A stretch of DNA of 64,000 bases from Cyanobium sp. AMD-g (GCF_024346395.1 NZ_JAGQCW010000001.1:806001-870000), one strand, 5' to 3'. Counted from the stretch's first letter, positions 7,398 through 17,345 are shown. Program-made: numbers and translations. The notes: generated by a model not told the origin, from the sequence alone.

Positions 7398-7775
7398 CTA
7401 CCCCTGCTTCCGGAACAGGGGGAACCAGCGATCCAGACGGCTCTGGGCCCGGGCGCGGATGGCCGGTGTGCGGTGGGTGCCGCAGAGCCCCAGCAAGGCC
7501 GTCAGGGCCACCATGTCGTCGCTGAAGCCGGCCGCCGGGATGAAATCGGGGATCACATCGAGGGGCAGCAGCAGATAGGTGAGGGCCGCCAGCACGGTGA
7601 GCCGCACCTGGGGAGGGGTGGAGCCATCGAGCAGGAGTTCCACGCATTCGAAGGCGGGGCGGGCGATGGTGCGGCCGGCCCGGCGCAGCAGCCGCACCAG
7701 CAGCGCCTCGTCGAGCACCGCGCTCTCGAGCACCTCGGCATCGACGGGGGCCTGATCAGCGGGAGCAACAGCCAT
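7398..7775 (-). CDS. YkvA/DUF1232 family protein
   Basis: 125 residues from the ATG at 7775. The DUF1232 core is clear at about residues 65-100: LAALTYLLLPLDVIPDFIPA followed by AGFSDDMVALTALLGL, a short two-helix membrane-associated hairpin with conserved P-D-x-I-P-D-F-I-P. The N-terminal half (EALLVRLLRRAGRTIARPA) is amphipathic. Members occur across bacteria and plants with no defined biochemical role. The upstream extension to 7850 lacks family similarity. Confidence 0.85.
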   Translation of the reverse strand: MAVAPADQAPVDAEVLESAVLDEALLVRLLRRAGRTIARPAFECVELLLDGSTPPQVRLTVLAALTYLLLPLDVIPDFIPAAGFSDDMVALTALLGLCGTHRTPAIRARAQSRLDRWFPLFRKQG

Positions 7776-7871
7776 GGCGATCTGCTCGGGGGAAGGGACT
7801 CGCCACGGGTTGGGCGTCCGTTCATTCTGTGGGCCCCGGAGGCTGATCAACGAGGGGTGGATCCCCCTACG

Positions 7872-8792
7872 TCACTCCTCCACCAGGCCGCTCTCAATGC
7901 CGGTTTTGCGCAGCTTGCGCAAGGCGCGCTGCACCACCTGGCGGCAGTACTCGCGGCTGCATTCCAGCTGCCGGGCCACCTCGGCGAGGGTGCGCCACTC
8001 GTGGCTGCCGTCGAGCCCGAAGCGCAGCATCACCACCGTGCGCTCCTTGGGGGTGAGGTTGGACTTCTCCAGCAGCGTCCAGACCGACGCGGTGCGCTCG
8101 GCCTGCTCGGCCCGCTCCATCGGCGCCGGCTCGTTGCTGGGCAGCACATCCACCAGCTCGGAGGGATCGGCCTTGGAGCGCACGGCCCCCTGCAGGCTGA
8201 CCGTGACGCTGCGCAGCTCGCAGCCCAGCAGGTCTTCGACCTCCGCGACGGGCAGCCCCATGGCGGTGGCCAGCTCGCCGGCGTTGGGGGAATGGCCGTG
8301 GGACTGGAGGTGACGCGCCTTGGCGGCCCGCAGCCGGGTGAGTTTCTCGTTGACGTTGACGGGAATGCGGATCGTGCGGCTCTGGGTGGAGAGGGCCCGG
8401 TTCAGCCCCTGACGGATCCACCAGTAGGCATAGGTGCTGAAACGGTGACCACGGGTGGGATCAAACTTTTCGACGGCGCGGGTCAGACCGATGGTGCCTT
8501 CCTGGATCAGATCAAGTAAATCCAGGCCCTTGCCCTGATAGCGCTTGGCGAGATTGACGACCAGCCGCAGGTTGGCGGTCACCATTTGCTGTTTTGCTCG
8601 CTCGCCGTTGCGCATGGTGCGCTTTTCGAGATCGTCGTAGTCACAGGCCGGACCGCTGCCGCCCGCCTGGGCACAGCGTTCCTGCAGGCCCACCATCGCC
8701 TGCACTTTTCGCCCAAGGGTGAGCTCCTGCTCAGGGGTGAGCAGCTGATGGCGGCCAATCTCGCCGAGAAAGGCACTGAGGGAACTCGCCAT
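7872..8792 (-). CDS. Alternative sigma-70 family RNA polymerase sigma factor (group 2/3)
   Basis: 306 residues without the acidic region 1.1 of the primary factor. Region 1.2: FLGEIGRHQLLTPEQELTLG. Region 2: QMVTANLRLVVNLAKRYQGK, LDLLDLIQEGTIGLTRAVEK and HRFSTYAYWWIRQGLNRALS. Region 3: LRAAKARHLQSHGHSPNAGE. Region 4: LTPKERTVVMLRFGLDGSHE and TLAEVARQLECSREYCRQVV. In the recognition helix, CRQVV replaces the VRQIE common to primary and group 2 factors, so the -35 preference is likely altered. Cyanobacteria carry several such factors for stress and light responses; which SigX it equals cannot be fixed here. Confidence 0.92.
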   Translation of the reverse strand: MASSLSAFLGEIGRHQLLTPEQELTLGRKVQAMVGLQERCAQAGGSGPACDYDDLEKRTMRNGERAKQQMVTANLRLVVNLAKRYQGKGLDLLDLIQEGTIGLTRAVEKFDPTRGHRFSTYAYWWIRQGLNRALSTQSRTIRIPVNVNEKLTRLRAAKARHLQSHGHSPNAGELATAMGLPVAEVEDLLGCELRSVTVSLQGAVRSKADPSELVDVLPSNEPAPMERAEQAERTASVWTLLEKSNLTPKERTVVMLRFGLDGSHEWRTLAEVARQLECSREYCRQVVQRALRKLRKTGIESGLVEE

Positions 8793-9009
8793 AGAGCATC
8801 TGAATCGCTGTGTTGAACCTACGGTTGTTTCTGGATGTTCCTGAAACGAACAGAAAGCCTTCAGTGTTCCGTTGCGGCTTCAACATATGGCCAACTCTTT
8901 CCCTATTTCCTACTGATTTCCATCTGAGCTCCAGGCCGTGATCGCCAAGGGGCCCGGTGGCCCGGAGCCAGCCGCTACCGTCCGGGACGACCACCTGTGA
9001 CACCAGCCG
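8793..9009. promoter_or_regulatory. Divergent intergenic region between sigma factor and DUF2214 genes
   Basis: 217 bp, noticeably more A+T-rich than its surroundings (8810-8935), as expected for promoters firing leftward into the sigma factor and rightward into the DUF2214 gene. It holds an imperfect dyad TGTTCCTGAAACGAACA at about 8834-8850. I cannot assign exact -10/-35 elements and see no RNA gene. Confidence 0.4.
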
Positions 9010-9498
9010 ATGGCCGGGCTTCTCTCCATCCCCTCCGAGGTGCTCTCCAGCGCCGGGGTGGCCTACGTGCACTACCTGAGCTTCATGGTCTGCTTCGGCG
9101 CCCTGGTGCTGGAGCGGCGCCTGATCCGGCCCGACCCCGACCGCAAGGACGCGATCCTGATGGTGATCACGGACGTGACCTACGGCCTGGCCGCCCTGGG
9201 GGTGCTGCTCAGCGGCATCCTGCGGGTGCTGTATTTCGGCCAGGGCACCAGCTTCTACACCGAGAACCCCCTGTTCTGGTGGAAGGTGGGCACCTACCTG
9301 GCGGTGGGCGCCCTTTCCCTCTACCCCACCATCACCTACATCCTCTGGGCGATTCCGCTGCGCAAGGGGGAGCTGCCCAAGGTGAGCGAGGCCCTGGCCA
9401 ACCGGCTGCGCTGGGTGCTCAACATTGAGCTGGCGGGCTTCGCCGCCATTCCCCTGATGGCCGCCCTGATGGCCCGCGGAGTCGGACTGGCGGGCTGA
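9010..9498 (+). CDS. DUF2214 family membrane protein
   Basis: 162 residues with four transmembrane helices: AGVAYVHYLSFMVCFGALVL, VTYGLAALGVLLSGILRVLY, FWWKVGTYLAVGALSLYPTI and a last span LAGFAAIPLMAALMARGV. The pattern YVHYLSFM, RVLYFGQGTSFYTENPLFWW and LYPTITYI is that of DUF2214, whose histidine and aromatic residues recall small haem-binding or MTH-type four-helix membrane proteins. Reaction unknown. The next gene's ATG shares the last base of this stop (TGATG), so the two form a unit. Confidence 0.85.
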   Translation: MAGLLSIPSEVLSSAGVAYVHYLSFMVCFGALVLERRLIRPDPDRKDAILMVITDVTYGLAALGVLLSGILRVLYFGQGTSFYTENPLFWWKVGTYLAVGALSLYPTITYILWAIPLRKGELPKVSEALANRLRWVLNIELAGFAAIPLMAALMARGVGLAG

Positions 9499-10235
9499 TG
9501 GGCCGGCCCCACCACCTGCGGGTGGCCGCCCTGGTGCCGGCGCTGCTGCTGCTTGCGGCGCCGCTGCAGGCCGCCCCCGGGCCCTGCGCCAAGGCTGTGG
9601 CCACCCGAGCCGTGGCGGAAACGCCGCAACCGTCCGCCGCCGTTGCCGCTGAGGCCGCCGGCGAGGACTACCGCCAGCGGCTGCGGCCCACGGGCTTCGG
9701 CTGGCCCCGGCTGGAGCACTGGTGCGTGTGGGTGGAGCCGGCGGCGACGGACGGGGCCGGCCAACGCTGGGACGCCCTCTGGCTCGGCGCGGTGGAGCGG
9801 GCGCTGGGCCAGTGGCAAAAGGAACTGACGATCACCCGGGTGGAGGATCCTGCGGCGGCCCAGGTGCGGATCCTGCGGCGCCGGCCGCCCCTGCAGCGGG
9901 AGCCGAACGGCCGCACCCGGGCCAGCCACGGCCGCGCTGAGCTGGCTGTGCTGGCGGTGGATCGGGGCGGCGGCTGGATCCTGGAGCCCCAGGTGCAGGT
10001 GCTGATCAGCCCGGGCCAGCGGCCGCAGGCCACCGAAGCCACCGCCCTGCATGAGCTGGGCCATGCCTTCGGCCTCTGGGGCCACAGCGACGATCCCGCC
10101 GATGCGATGGCGGCCGTTCCTGGGGCCCAGCCGGTGCTGGAGCTCAGCGGGCGCGATCGGGCCACGCTGCGCTGGCTGTATGCACAACCGACGCGCTTCG
10201 GCCAGCCCCTGCCGGCGGCGCCAACGGCCCGCTGA
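9498..10235 (+). CDS. Secreted matrixin-like zinc metalloprotease
   Basis: 245 residues. A signal peptide (VAALVPALLLLAAPLQAAPG) precedes the catalytic domain: WVEPAATDGAGQRWDALWLG, VERALGQWQKELTITRVEDP, AQVRILRRRPP, then ATALHELGHAFGLWGHSDDP with the full metzincin motif HExxHxxGxxH, and AMAAVPGAQPVL where the Met-turn is expected (DAMAAV). This places it in the M10/M57-type metzincin peptidases acting in the periplasm or outside the cell. No inhibitor or partner gene is evident beyond the coupled DUF2214 membrane protein. Confidence 0.85.
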   Translation: MGRPHHLRVAALVPALLLLAAPLQAAPGPCAKAVATRAVAETPQPSAAVAAEAAGEDYRQRLRPTGFGWPRLEHWCVWVEPAATDGAGQRWDALWLGAVERALGQWQKELTITRVEDPAAAQVRILRRRPPLQREPNGRTRASHGRAELAVLAVDRGGGWILEPQVQVLISPGQRPQATEATALHELGHAFGLWGHSDDPADAMAAVPGAQPVLELSGRDRATLRWLYAQPTRFGQPLPAAPTAR

Positions 10236-10244
10236 AGGGGCCGT

Positions 10245-11051
10245 TCAGGCCGGCGGGCTCTCCTCGGGGTGGGGGGGCCGGTGGGGCGGGTGGCGGTGGT
10301 GGTAGGGGACGAAGCCGGGGCCGTAGATCTGGGCCAGCCGGGTGGGGCTGAGGGCGTGGTCGGGGGTGCCGTGGCAGCGCAGGCTGCGGTTGAGGCAGAG
10401 CACGCCATCGCAGGTGCGGCGCACCATCTCGAGATCGTGCGACACCTGCAGGATCGTCCAGCCTTCGCTGCGGCGCAGTTGGTAGAGGAGGGCGTGGAAC
10501 TGCTCGGCGGCGCGGGCATCGAGGCCGGCCTGGGCCTCATCGAGCACCAGCAGACGGCGGGGGCGCACGACGCAGAAGGCCAGCAGCACCCGCTTGAGCT
10601 GGCCGCCGGAGAGCTCGGAGAGCAGGCGGTCGGCCAGGTCGTCGCAGAGGGTTTTGCGCAGGGCGGCGCGGATGGCGCTGCTGCGCTCCTGGCGGCCCAG
10701 CCAGGGCAGGGACAGACCTGGCGAATCCCAGCCCAGACCCACGAATTCGGCCACCGTGAGCGGGAAGCGGCCCCGGGGGATCAGGGTCTGGGGCAGGTAG
10801 GCGAGCTTGGCGCGCAGCTCCCTGGGCAACTGGCCGCGGCTGCCGAGGCTGCAGCCCAGAAAGCGCACCTCGCCGGCCTGGCGGGGAAGGATGCCGAGGA
10901 TGGCCTGCACCAGGGTGCTCTTGCCGGCCCCGTTCGGACCCACCAGGGCGGTGTCGGATTCGGCCACCAACTGGAAACTCACATCGTCCACCGCCGTGAC
11001 GGCCTCACGCCGCACGCTCAGGTGGCTGACTTCGAGAACCATTTCGACCAT
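10245..11051 (-). CDS. Zinc/manganese-type ABC transporter ATP-binding protein
   Basis: 268 residues. Walker A GPNGAGKST near residue 38-46, Q-loop LAYLPQTLIPR, signature LSGGQLKR, Walker B RLLVLDEAQAGLD (the usual Pro after Glu is Ala), and the switch histidine in ILQVSHDLEMV. The family position (ZnuC/MntB-like cluster) follows from ELSGGQLKRVLLA and the LCLNRSLRCHGTPDHALSP segment. The C-terminus carries a short His/Pro tail (YHHRHPPHRPPHPEE) that may bind metal. No membrane or substrate-binding partner lies beside it, so it must work with components encoded elsewhere. An ATG three codons in is an alternative start. Confidence 0.88.
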   Translation of the reverse strand: MVEMVLEVSHLSVRREAVTAVDDVSFQLVAESDTALVGPNGAGKSTLVQAILGILPRQAGEVRFLGCSLGSRGQLPRELRAKLAYLPQTLIPRGRFPLTVAEFVGLGWDSPGLSLPWLGRQERSSAIRAALRKTLCDDLADRLLSELSGGQLKRVLLAFCVVRPRRLLVLDEAQAGLDARAAEQFHALLYQLRRSEGWTILQVSHDLEMVRRTCDGVLCLNRSLRCHGTPDHALSPTRLAQIYGPGFVPYHHRHPPHRPPHPEESPPA

Positions 11052-11146
11052 GGCTGCAGCCTACCCAGCGGACTCCGCCCTGGCTGTCGCCATCCCAACC
11101 TGCGGGCCACGAGAATGGATCTCAACGCAATGGAGCAAGACCCCCC

Positions 11147-11818
11147 ATGACCTGCATCGCCGTGAGTGGAGCTTCAGGCAAAACGGGCTGGCGGGTGGTG
11201 GAAGAGGCCCTGGGCCGGGGCTGGCGGGTGAAGGCGATCCTGCGGCCTGGCTCGGCGGTGCCGCCGGGGCTGGCCGGTGCGGGGCTGGTGCGGCTGGAGC
11301 TGGGTGATAAGGAAGCCCTGGCGGCGGCGCTGGAGGGCTGCGACGCCCTGGTGATCGCCACCGGGGCGCGGCCGTCGGTGGATCTGGCCGGGCCGCTGAA
11401 GGTGGATGCCCTGGCGATGCGCCCCCAGATCGAAGCCTGCAAGGCGGCCGGGGTGAAACGGGTGGTGCTGGTGAGCTCCCTGTGCAGCGGCCGCTGGCTG
11501 CACCCGCTCAACCTGTTCGGGCTGATCCTGGTGTGGAAGGGGGTGGGGGAACGCTGGCTGGCCGCCAGCGGCCTCGATTGGACGGTGGTGCGGCCCGGTG
11601 GGCTGAAGGAAACCGAGGAGGGAATCGAGGCCGAGGGGATCCGCTTCAGCGGGCCCGACCAGCAGGAGAGCGACAGCATTCCGCGGCGGCTGGTGGCGCG
11701 GGTGTGCCTGGATGCGGTGGAGAGCCCGGCCGCCATCGGCCGCATCATCGAGATCACCAGCAGCCCGCAGCAGCCTGCGGTGGGGCTGGGGGAGTGGCTG
11801 GCGAGCAGCGCCGCCTGA
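11147..11818 (+). CDS. Atypical SDR family NAD(P)-binding protein
   Basis: 223 residues with a Rossmann start TCIAVSGASGKTGWRVVEEA (GxxGxxG), then ALEGCDALVIATGARPSVDL, a second strand GVKRVVLVSSLCSGRWLHPL, and LAASGLDWTVVRPGGLKETE, which are the marks of the NAD(P)H-binding atypical SDR5 group (related to plant Tic62/HCF173-type proteins and cyanobacterial NmrA-like proteins). The canonical SDR Tyr-x-x-x-Lys is absent (LVWKGVGERWLAASG), as is usual for this group. Probable redox-sensing or flavin reductase-like role, unproven. Confidence 0.85.
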   Translation: MTCIAVSGASGKTGWRVVEEALGRGWRVKAILRPGSAVPPGLAGAGLVRLELGDKEALAAALEGCDALVIATGARPSVDLAGPLKVDALAMRPQIEACKAAGVKRVVLVSSLCSGRWLHPLNLFGLILVWKGVGERWLAASGLDWTVVRPGGLKETEEGIEAEGIRFSGPDQQESDSIPRRLVARVCLDAVESPAAIGRIIEITSSPQQPAVGLGEWLASSAA

Positions 11819-11854
11819 CGGCGGCTGTAGGGTCGCCGCGGCGGTGGCGGCTGG

Positions 11855-12820
11855 ATGCGCAAACCCACTCTCCTGCTGGTGTTGACGGTGCTGATCACCG
11901 CCGGGGCGAGTTTTGCGGCGGCCAACCTGCTGCTGCGCCACGCCACCCCAGCCAACCCGCGCGTGGCGGCGGCGTTGCCGCCCCTGCCGGGGGGCGTGGC
12001 CCTGGGGGATCCGACACCAAAGTTCGTGGGGGAAACGCGGGTGCTGGCGGCGGAGGCGATCGATGCCACGGCCTGGGCGCCGATGAACCAGGCGCTGGTG
12101 CAACTGGCGCGGCGCTTCCTGGACTATCCCTTCAAGGGGTTCTCCCTTGATGGCGGCCCGAAGGAGCAGCTGGTGCTGGATCTCAGCAACTTCGACTGTC
12201 TGCTGTTCGTGGAGCAGCTGCTGGCGCTGGCCAACAGCCGCAAGGTGGACACCCAGGACGAGGGGATAGAGCGCTTCACACAGCACGTGCGGCGGCTGCG
12301 CTATGTGAACGGCGAAGTGGACTACTGCCGGCGCCAGCACTACTTCAGCCGCTGGGCCGAGGCGGCGGAACGCAACGGCTACCTGGTGAACCTCACCCCG
12401 TTCCTGCCGGGGGCCAGCAGCCGCACGGTGACGCTCAATTTCATGAGCAACCACATCAAGAGCTACAAGCCGATGCAGCTGGCCCGCAACAGGCAGTGCA
12501 TCACGGAGCTTGAGAAGGATCTGGTGGTCAACCAGCCCTACATCCCGCTGGCGGCGCTACCGGGGGTGCTGCCGTCGCTGCGCAGCGGCGACATCTTCGG
12601 ACTGGTGACGAAGGTGCCGGGGCTGGATGTGACCCACGTGGGCTTCCTGGAGAAGCGCGACGGGGTGGTGGATGCCATCCACGCAGCGGAAGGGGCGGGG
12701 GTGATCCGCAGTGAGAACTTCGAGAAGTACGCAGCCCGGGTGCCGGATGTGATCGGGGTGGCGATTTATCGGCCGAGGCCGAATCCGGGGGCGGGTGCAA
12801 CGGTTAAGCCGGGGGGATGA
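11855..12820 (+). CDS. DUF1460 N-acetylmuramoyl-L-alanine amidase-like protein
   Basis: 321 residues with an N-terminal membrane or signal segment ([20 protein letters not shown]). The papain-like NlpC/P60 core shows the catalytic Cys in [31 protein letters not shown], a [22 protein letters not shown] block holding the catalytic His, and [17 protein letters not shown]1460 proteins (for example from Bacteroides) cleave peptidoglycan. Likely periplasmic cell-wall hydrolase. Its last 17 bp overlap the 3' end of the convergent RTX gene, and its final residues ([12 protein letters not shown]) look like a replaced tail. Confidence 0.88.
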   Translation: MRKPTLLLVLTVLITAGASFAAANLLLRHATPANPRVAAALPPLPGGVALGDPTPKFVGETRVLAAEAIDATAWAPMNQALVQLARRFLDYPFKGFSLDGGPKEQLVLDLSNFDCLLFVEQLLALANSRKVDTQDEGIERFTQHVRRLRYVNGEVDYCRRQHYFSRWAEAAERNGYLVNLTPFLPGASSRTVTLNFMSNHIKSYKPMQLARNRQCITELEKDLVVNQPYIPLAALPGVLPSLRSGDIFGLVTKVPGLDVTHVGFLEKRDGVVDAIHAAEGAGVIRSENFEKYAARVPDVIGVAIYRPRPNPGAGATVKPGG

Positions 12821-15800
12821 GAGCGAGCATGTCGGCCTGTGTCAATGTAAACCCATTGGAAAACTGAAAAGACTCAATTCTGTATTCCTTGGCAAGAAAG
12901 AAGTTGGAAATCAGCACCTGATCTCCGGTCACGAAGTTTATTTCAAGATTCAGATTCTGTCGGCGAACCGAAGTCAGGTCCGTGGACATCAGGCTTGAGA
13001 AGCTGACCGTATCATTGCTTAACGGACTAGGGTCGTAATCACTGATTTGATTCAGCGAACTACTGCTTGCTATCACGTAAGTGTCGTCGCCCTCGCCACC
13101 ATTAAGGATGTCGTTACCAGCACCAGAAATGAGACGATCGCGGCCTCGCCCGCCGTATAGGGCATCTTGACCTAACCCTCCATCGAGGATGTCATCGCCT
13201 TCACCAGCGTGAAGCACATCATTTCCATTTCCTCCAGTCAGCACATCATTAAAGCCACCCCCGTGCACCTGGTCATCGCCATCGAGACCATCGATCCGGT
13301 TCACCATATCCGTGAATCCACCCAACCAGTCATTGCCGGACGTCGCTCCTCCAACCACCACACGATTTCGCAGATCCACATCGCCCCATTGGCTTCCATC
13401 CGCAAACTGAATCGTTTCAACGCGGAAGGCTTCCGATGCAAAATAGTTATTCACCCACACATGATCGCCGTTTCCATAATGCACATACAGCTGTGATCCA
13501 TGTCTCTCCACCAACGACACATCGGATGCCAGCACATTCGTGAACAGCAACAGATCACGGTTGCCCACCGTATGGTCCTGATCGCTGATCTGTTTTCGAT
13601 CCCCGCCCTTGGCAATCACATACACATCATCACCAATCCCTCCATTCAGGCTGTCATTCCCGCTCCCGGCCACCAGCCAATCACGACCTGAGCCACCATT
13701 CAATCCATCATTTCCTGCGCCTCCATCCAGCGAATCATTACCCTCTCCTCCATTCAGCCAATCGTTGCCATTGCCGCCCTTCAGCACATCATTAAAGCCA
13801 CCCCCGTGCACCTGGTCATCGCCATCGAGACCATCGATCCGGTTCACCATATCCGTGAATCCACCCAACCAGTCATTGCCGGACGTCGCTCCTCCCACCA
13901 CCACACGATTTCGCAGATCCACATCGCCCCATTGGCTTCCATCCGCAAACTGAATCGTTTCAACGCGGAAGGCTTCCGATGCAAAATAGTTATTCACCCA
14001 CACATGATCGCCGTTTCCATAATGCACATACAGCTGTGATCCATGTCTCTCCACCAACGACACATCGGATGCCAGCACATTCGTGAACAGCAACAGATCA
14101 CGGTTACCCACCGTATGGTCCTGATCGCTGATCTGTTTTCGATCCCCGCCCTTGGCAATCACATACACATCATCACCAATCCCTCCATTCAGGCTGTCAT
14201 TCCCACTCCCAGCCACCAGCCAATCACGACCTGAGCCACCATTCAATCCATCATTTCCTGCTCCTCCATCCAGCGAATCATTACCCTCTCCTCCATTCAG
14301 CCAATCGTTGCCATTGCCGCCCCTCAGCACATCATTAAAGCCACCCCCGTGCACCTGGTCATCGCCATCGAGACCATCGATCCGGTTCACCATATCCGTG
14401 AATCCACCCAACCAGTCATTACCGGACGTCGCTCCTCCCACCACCACACGATTTCGCAGATCCACATCGCCCCATTGGCTTCCATCCGCAAACTGAATCG
14501 TTTCAACGCGGAAGGCTTCCGATACAAAATAGTTATTCACCCACACATGATCGCCGTTTCCATAATGCACATACAGCTGTGATCCATGTCTCTCCACCAA
14601 CGACACATCGGATGCCAGCACATTCGTGAATAGCAACAGATCACGGTTGCCCACCGTATGGTCCTGATCGCTGATCTGTTTTCGATCCCCGCCCTTGGCA
14701 ATCACATACACATCATCACCAATCCCTCCATTCAGGCTGTCATTCCCACTCCCAGCAACCAGCCAATCACGACCTGAGCCACCATTCAATCCATCATTCC
14801 CTGCTCCACCAATGATCAGATCCTTTCCATCTGAGCCTTGCAGCTGATTGGATGGCGCGACCCCTTGGAGCAATCGATACTCAGAGAGAAGCTGGTAGAA
14901 GATGCTGCTTGGAGATTCCGTAGACGATGCATACTCCTGAATCCGGTCCAGAATCAACTCGCCCTCATCCCCAAGTGACCTCAAGGCTCGACTCAGGCGG
15001 AACAGCTTGAGAAAGTCTGCGGACTGAATGATGTGAGCCTCAAGATAGTTAAAAACCGACTCAAGAGCTGTGCTTGAGGACTCGGGATGAATAACTCCGT
15101 CAGGTCCCACGAAGTGCAGCAGGATGGGCCAGCCATCCGTCTGAAGGATCAACTGATCTTCCAACTGAAGACGAAAATCCTCATAGGCCTTATGGAGCAT
15201 CGTCACTGATACCCCAACGGGGCGAGGATCGAGCCAACCCTGGCGATAGGTCTGACCGAGAAGGCGCTCCATGACAGCCAGACGTCCGTCAATGGAATTC
15301 CAATTTGATGTTCTTTGCTGGGAAGACACTCCAGCCCAATAGAAAATCATGGGATCAATCAGTGCCTCCCTCTGCACGGTGCTTCCTTGAATCCATCGTT
15401 CCAAGATCAACCGCAATTCACCGGACAGATCCGAGGCCATGGCCTGGTGCAAGTCCGGAACACTACCCATCCCCTTCAGGTTCGGAAGACTTGCCAGTTC
15501 TTCGTCAAGCGAAACAGGATGAAGCCATTTCGTCCGTGCCTGGTCCACTCGGAACCAAACATCATTCATCGATTGCATCGTTCCGTCGGAGGCCTGGAAC
15601 GCACCGACCTGAAGATGACGATTACCCTGGGGATCAGTCAAGCTTGACAGTGTGTAGCCAACCCCAAGTCGAAGGACACCAACCTCATTCAAGGTTTGAA
15701 GCTCACTTTTATCGACGACACCATTACTATTTCCATCCAACCAGACCTTCAGGGTGATCCACGCTGAATCAAGATGATCAATGAAGCGATCTCCATTGTC

Positions 15801-17312
15801 ATCAAGAGCCCTGAGGGCCTCAAAACCGTTGGAGGCCTTGCTCCCATCTGGTAGCAGCGTGTGATTTCCAAACAGTTCAGCACCACTTTCGATGGTGCCA
15901 CTCCCATCAAGGTCACGAACCAAGAGACCATCCGTAGGGCTGATCCACCCAGTCCTTTCAGCAAAGCCATTCCCATCATGGTCAAAATAGATTCCAGAGC
16001 TACTCTCTGCCAAGGTGATAACACCATTTCGGTCAAGATCCAGAATGAGTGGGCACGAATAGGGCCTTTCCGCCGTCTGGAATTGATCCCTCATGGCCTG
16101 CATGCCTTTATCCCAGAGATCAGCAAGGTGGTCAGCCAAAAATTCAGCCGTTTCATCTGCATAGGCACTGCCAAGCATGGAAGCGGACAAGATCAGTCCA
16201 CCAGCAGCCAACCAACCCAACGGACCAGCGGCCAGAAGGGGGGCCACAGCAAGTGAAGCCAACCGGCCAGCCAGGATGGCCCCTGCATTCTCCAAAGCCC
16301 ATTCGGTCAGTATCCGTTCAGCAGATTCTTGATCTCCTGCATCCATGGCCGCCTTGGCGTCATGGGCCACGGCAGCGAGGCTGACGACATCGGCAATATG
16401 ACCCAGCTGGTCCATGGCCCTGAGCCATCGGGATGTACCGAGTGCATTCTGAGACTGAAGATCCTGTCTGTAGTGAACAGCCAGGTTGTCCTGAGCTTTC
16501 CGGATGTCCTGAAGCGCCTCTCGATGAGCAGCAACCCTCTCCGGGGGAATGAAGTCCGCCATCGACCGCATCGGAGTATCGGGGGGAGGGGCTTTGCCTT
16601 CAATGACATTTGAATCTTCAAAGAAGCTTCGGGCATCAACAACATAGTGCTGATTTATCTGCAGAGGAATACCATGCTCATCGATGGATATTTTAAGCCT
16701 TGACGTCCTAATTTCTGATGCAGCAACTATCACCCGGAATGCCTCTTCCACAGACATTCCACGAAAAGCACCTATCGGAATTCCATCAATGCTTGTTACC
16801 TTTGGATTACTTAGAATAAGTGGGAGTTCAGTCTGAAAGAACACTCGGTCTGCTGAGGCTCCTCCAGTAAACGTAACCACTTCACCAACAGCGTCCGAAA
16901 CATACTTGGCTGAGACCCGATCCCAAACGCCGTTATTAACCCTCATTCCATCAACAACATCGCCATCCATGAAGCTTCTTAGCCCATATTCGTCATCGCC
17001 GAAGATCTGCCTAAGCTTATTAGCAAGTTTTTGATTATAATTATTCGTGTTCTTCGTCAGATTAAGAAACTTGCCAACTTCTGCCTGATCGATTGTTCGG
17101 ACATCATTTCCAGACTCATGAAGCGCTTCTGCAATGGCACCAGAGTGCACAATCTTCTGGCCAACTGAAGAGAATTTGCCGGATACGCCGCTATACAGCA
17201 CGGTTACAGCTCCATCTACCCTGTGATCAACCCGCTGAATCAAATCAAGAAGCTGCTCTTTTGTTTCAACTGAATCCAGCAGAAGATTTGCCTGCTCTGC
17301 AGTAAGCATCAT
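12804..17312 (-). CDS. FrpC-like RTX calcium-binding exoprotein
   Basis: 1502 residues, probably exported by a type I system, with no N-terminal signal peptide. Order: helical N-terminal part (1-330); hydrophobic Gly/Ala/Leu stretch 343-385 ([32 protein letters not shown]); an FrpA/FrpC self-processing-type Ca-binding module about 420-590 ([63 protein letters not shown]); a helical linker to 820; then RTX nonapeptides (GGSGNDxL) alternating with HCBP-related beta segments ([14 protein letters not shown]) to the end. The C-terminus fits an uncleaved T1SS signal. No HlyB/D/TolC genes lie in the window. Base composition is clearly more A+T-rich than its neighbours, which suggests transfer. Confidence 0.9.
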   Translation of the reverse strand: MMLTAEQANLLLDSVETKEQLLDLIQRVDHRVDGAVTVLYSGVSGKFSSVGQKIVHSGAIAEALHESGNDVRTIDQAEVGKFLNLTKNTNNYNQKLANKLRQIFGDDEYGLRSFMDGDVVDGMRVNNGVWDRVSAKYVSDAVGEVVTFTGGASADRVFFQTELPLILSNPKVTSIDGIPIGAFRGMSVEEAFRVIVAASEIRTSRLKISIDEHGIPLQINQHYVVDARSFFEDSNVIEGKAPPPDTPMRSMADFIPPERVAAHREALQDIRKAQDNLAVHYRQDLQSQNALGTSRWLRAMDQLGHIADVVSLAAVAHDAKAAMDAGDQESAERILTEWALENAGAILAGRLASLAVAPLLAAGPLGWLAAGGLILSASMLGSAYADETAEFLADHLADLWDKGMQAMRDQFQTAERPYSCPLILDLDRNGVITLAESSSGIYFDHDGNGFAERTGWISPTDGLLVRDLDGSGTIESGAELFGNHTLLPDGSKASNGFEALRALDDNGDRFIDHLDSAWITLKVWLDGNSNGVVDKSELQTLNEVGVLRLGVGYTLSSLTDPQGNRHLQVGAFQASDGTMQSMNDVWFRVDQARTKWLHPVSLDEELASLPNLKGMGSVPDLHQAMASDLSGELRLILERWIQGSTVQREALIDPMIFYWAGVSSQQRTSNWNSIDGRLAVMERLLGQTYRQGWLDPRPVGVSVTMLHKAYEDFRLQLEDQLILQTDGWPILLHFVGPDGVIHPESSSTALESVFNYLEAHIIQSADFLKLFRLSRALRSLGDEGELILDRIQEYASSTESPSSIFYQLLSEYRLLQGVAPSNQLQGSDGKDLIIGGAGNDGLNGGSGRDWLVAGSGNDSLNGGIGDDVYVIAKGGDRKQISDQDHTVGNRDLLLFTNVLASDVSLVERHGSQLYVHYGNGDHVWVNNYFVSEAFRVETIQFADGSQWGDVDLRNRVVVGGATSGNDWLGGFTDMVNRIDGLDGDDQVHGGGFNDVLRGGNGNDWLNGGEGNDSLDGGAGNDGLNGGSGRDWLVAGSGNDSLNGGIGDDVYVIAKGGDRKQISDQDHTVGNRDLLLFTNVLASDVSLVERHGSQLYVHYGNGDHVWVNNYFASEAFRVETIQFADGSQWGDVDLRNRVVVGGATSGNDWLGGFTDMVNRIDGLDGDDQVHGGGFNDVLKGGNGNDWLNGGEGNDSLDGGAGNDGLNGGSGRDWLVAGSGNDSLNGGIGDDVYVIAKGGDRKQISDQDHTVGNRDLLLFTNVLASDVSLVERHGSQLYVHYGNGDHVWVNNYFASEAFRVETIQFADGSQWGDVDLRNRVVVGGATSGNDWLGGFTDMVNRIDGLDGDDQVHGGGFNDVLTGGNGNDVLHAGEGDDILDGGLGQDALYGGRGRDRLISGAGNDILNGGEGDDTYVIASSSSLNQISDYDPSPLSNDTVSFSSLMSTDLTSVRRQNLNLEINFVTGDQVLISNFFLAKEYRIESFQFSNGFTLTQADMLALIPPA
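13238..13780 (-). repeat. 543-bp tandem repeat, copy nearest the RTX C-terminus
   Basis: Same 543-bp unit (181 codons, in frame) as the next block, starting at TCAGCACATCATTAAAG. It encodes HCBP-related plus RTX motifs. Only scattered single-base changes separate it from the neighbouring copy. Downstream of it (12804-13237) a fourth, strongly diverged version of the same domain ends the protein. Confidence 0.93.
13781..14323 (-). repeat. 543-bp tandem repeat, middle copy
   Basis: The second copy lies exactly 543 bp from the first at all landmarks checked (for example TCAGCACATC at 13238, 13781 and 14324). Coding differences seen: VLKGG here versus VLTGG and VLRGG at the same site in the other copies. 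Confidence 0.93.
14324..14812 (-). repeat. 543-bp tandem repeat, truncated copy nearest the N-terminus
   Basis: Identity with the middle copy runs to about 14812 (CATCATTCCCTGCTCCACCA) and then breaks, so roughly 489 of 543 bp are present. At one site it codes NNYFVSEAF where the others have NNYFASEAF. The break falls inside an RTX nonapeptide run, which is a natural recombination substrate. Confidence 0.9.
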
Positions 17313-17345
17313 GACACCTCGTTACAATATTCTAGTAAACGGATG

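Noticed and set aside
8579..8816. Short frames over the sigma factor start on both strands
   Set aside because: They overlap the well-supported sigma factor and have no protein-like features.
13209..14582. Plus-strand frames recurring at 543-bp spacing, seeming like a repeated gene
   Set aside because: They are antisense shadows of the RTX repeats; the spacing merely reflects the 543-bp unit.
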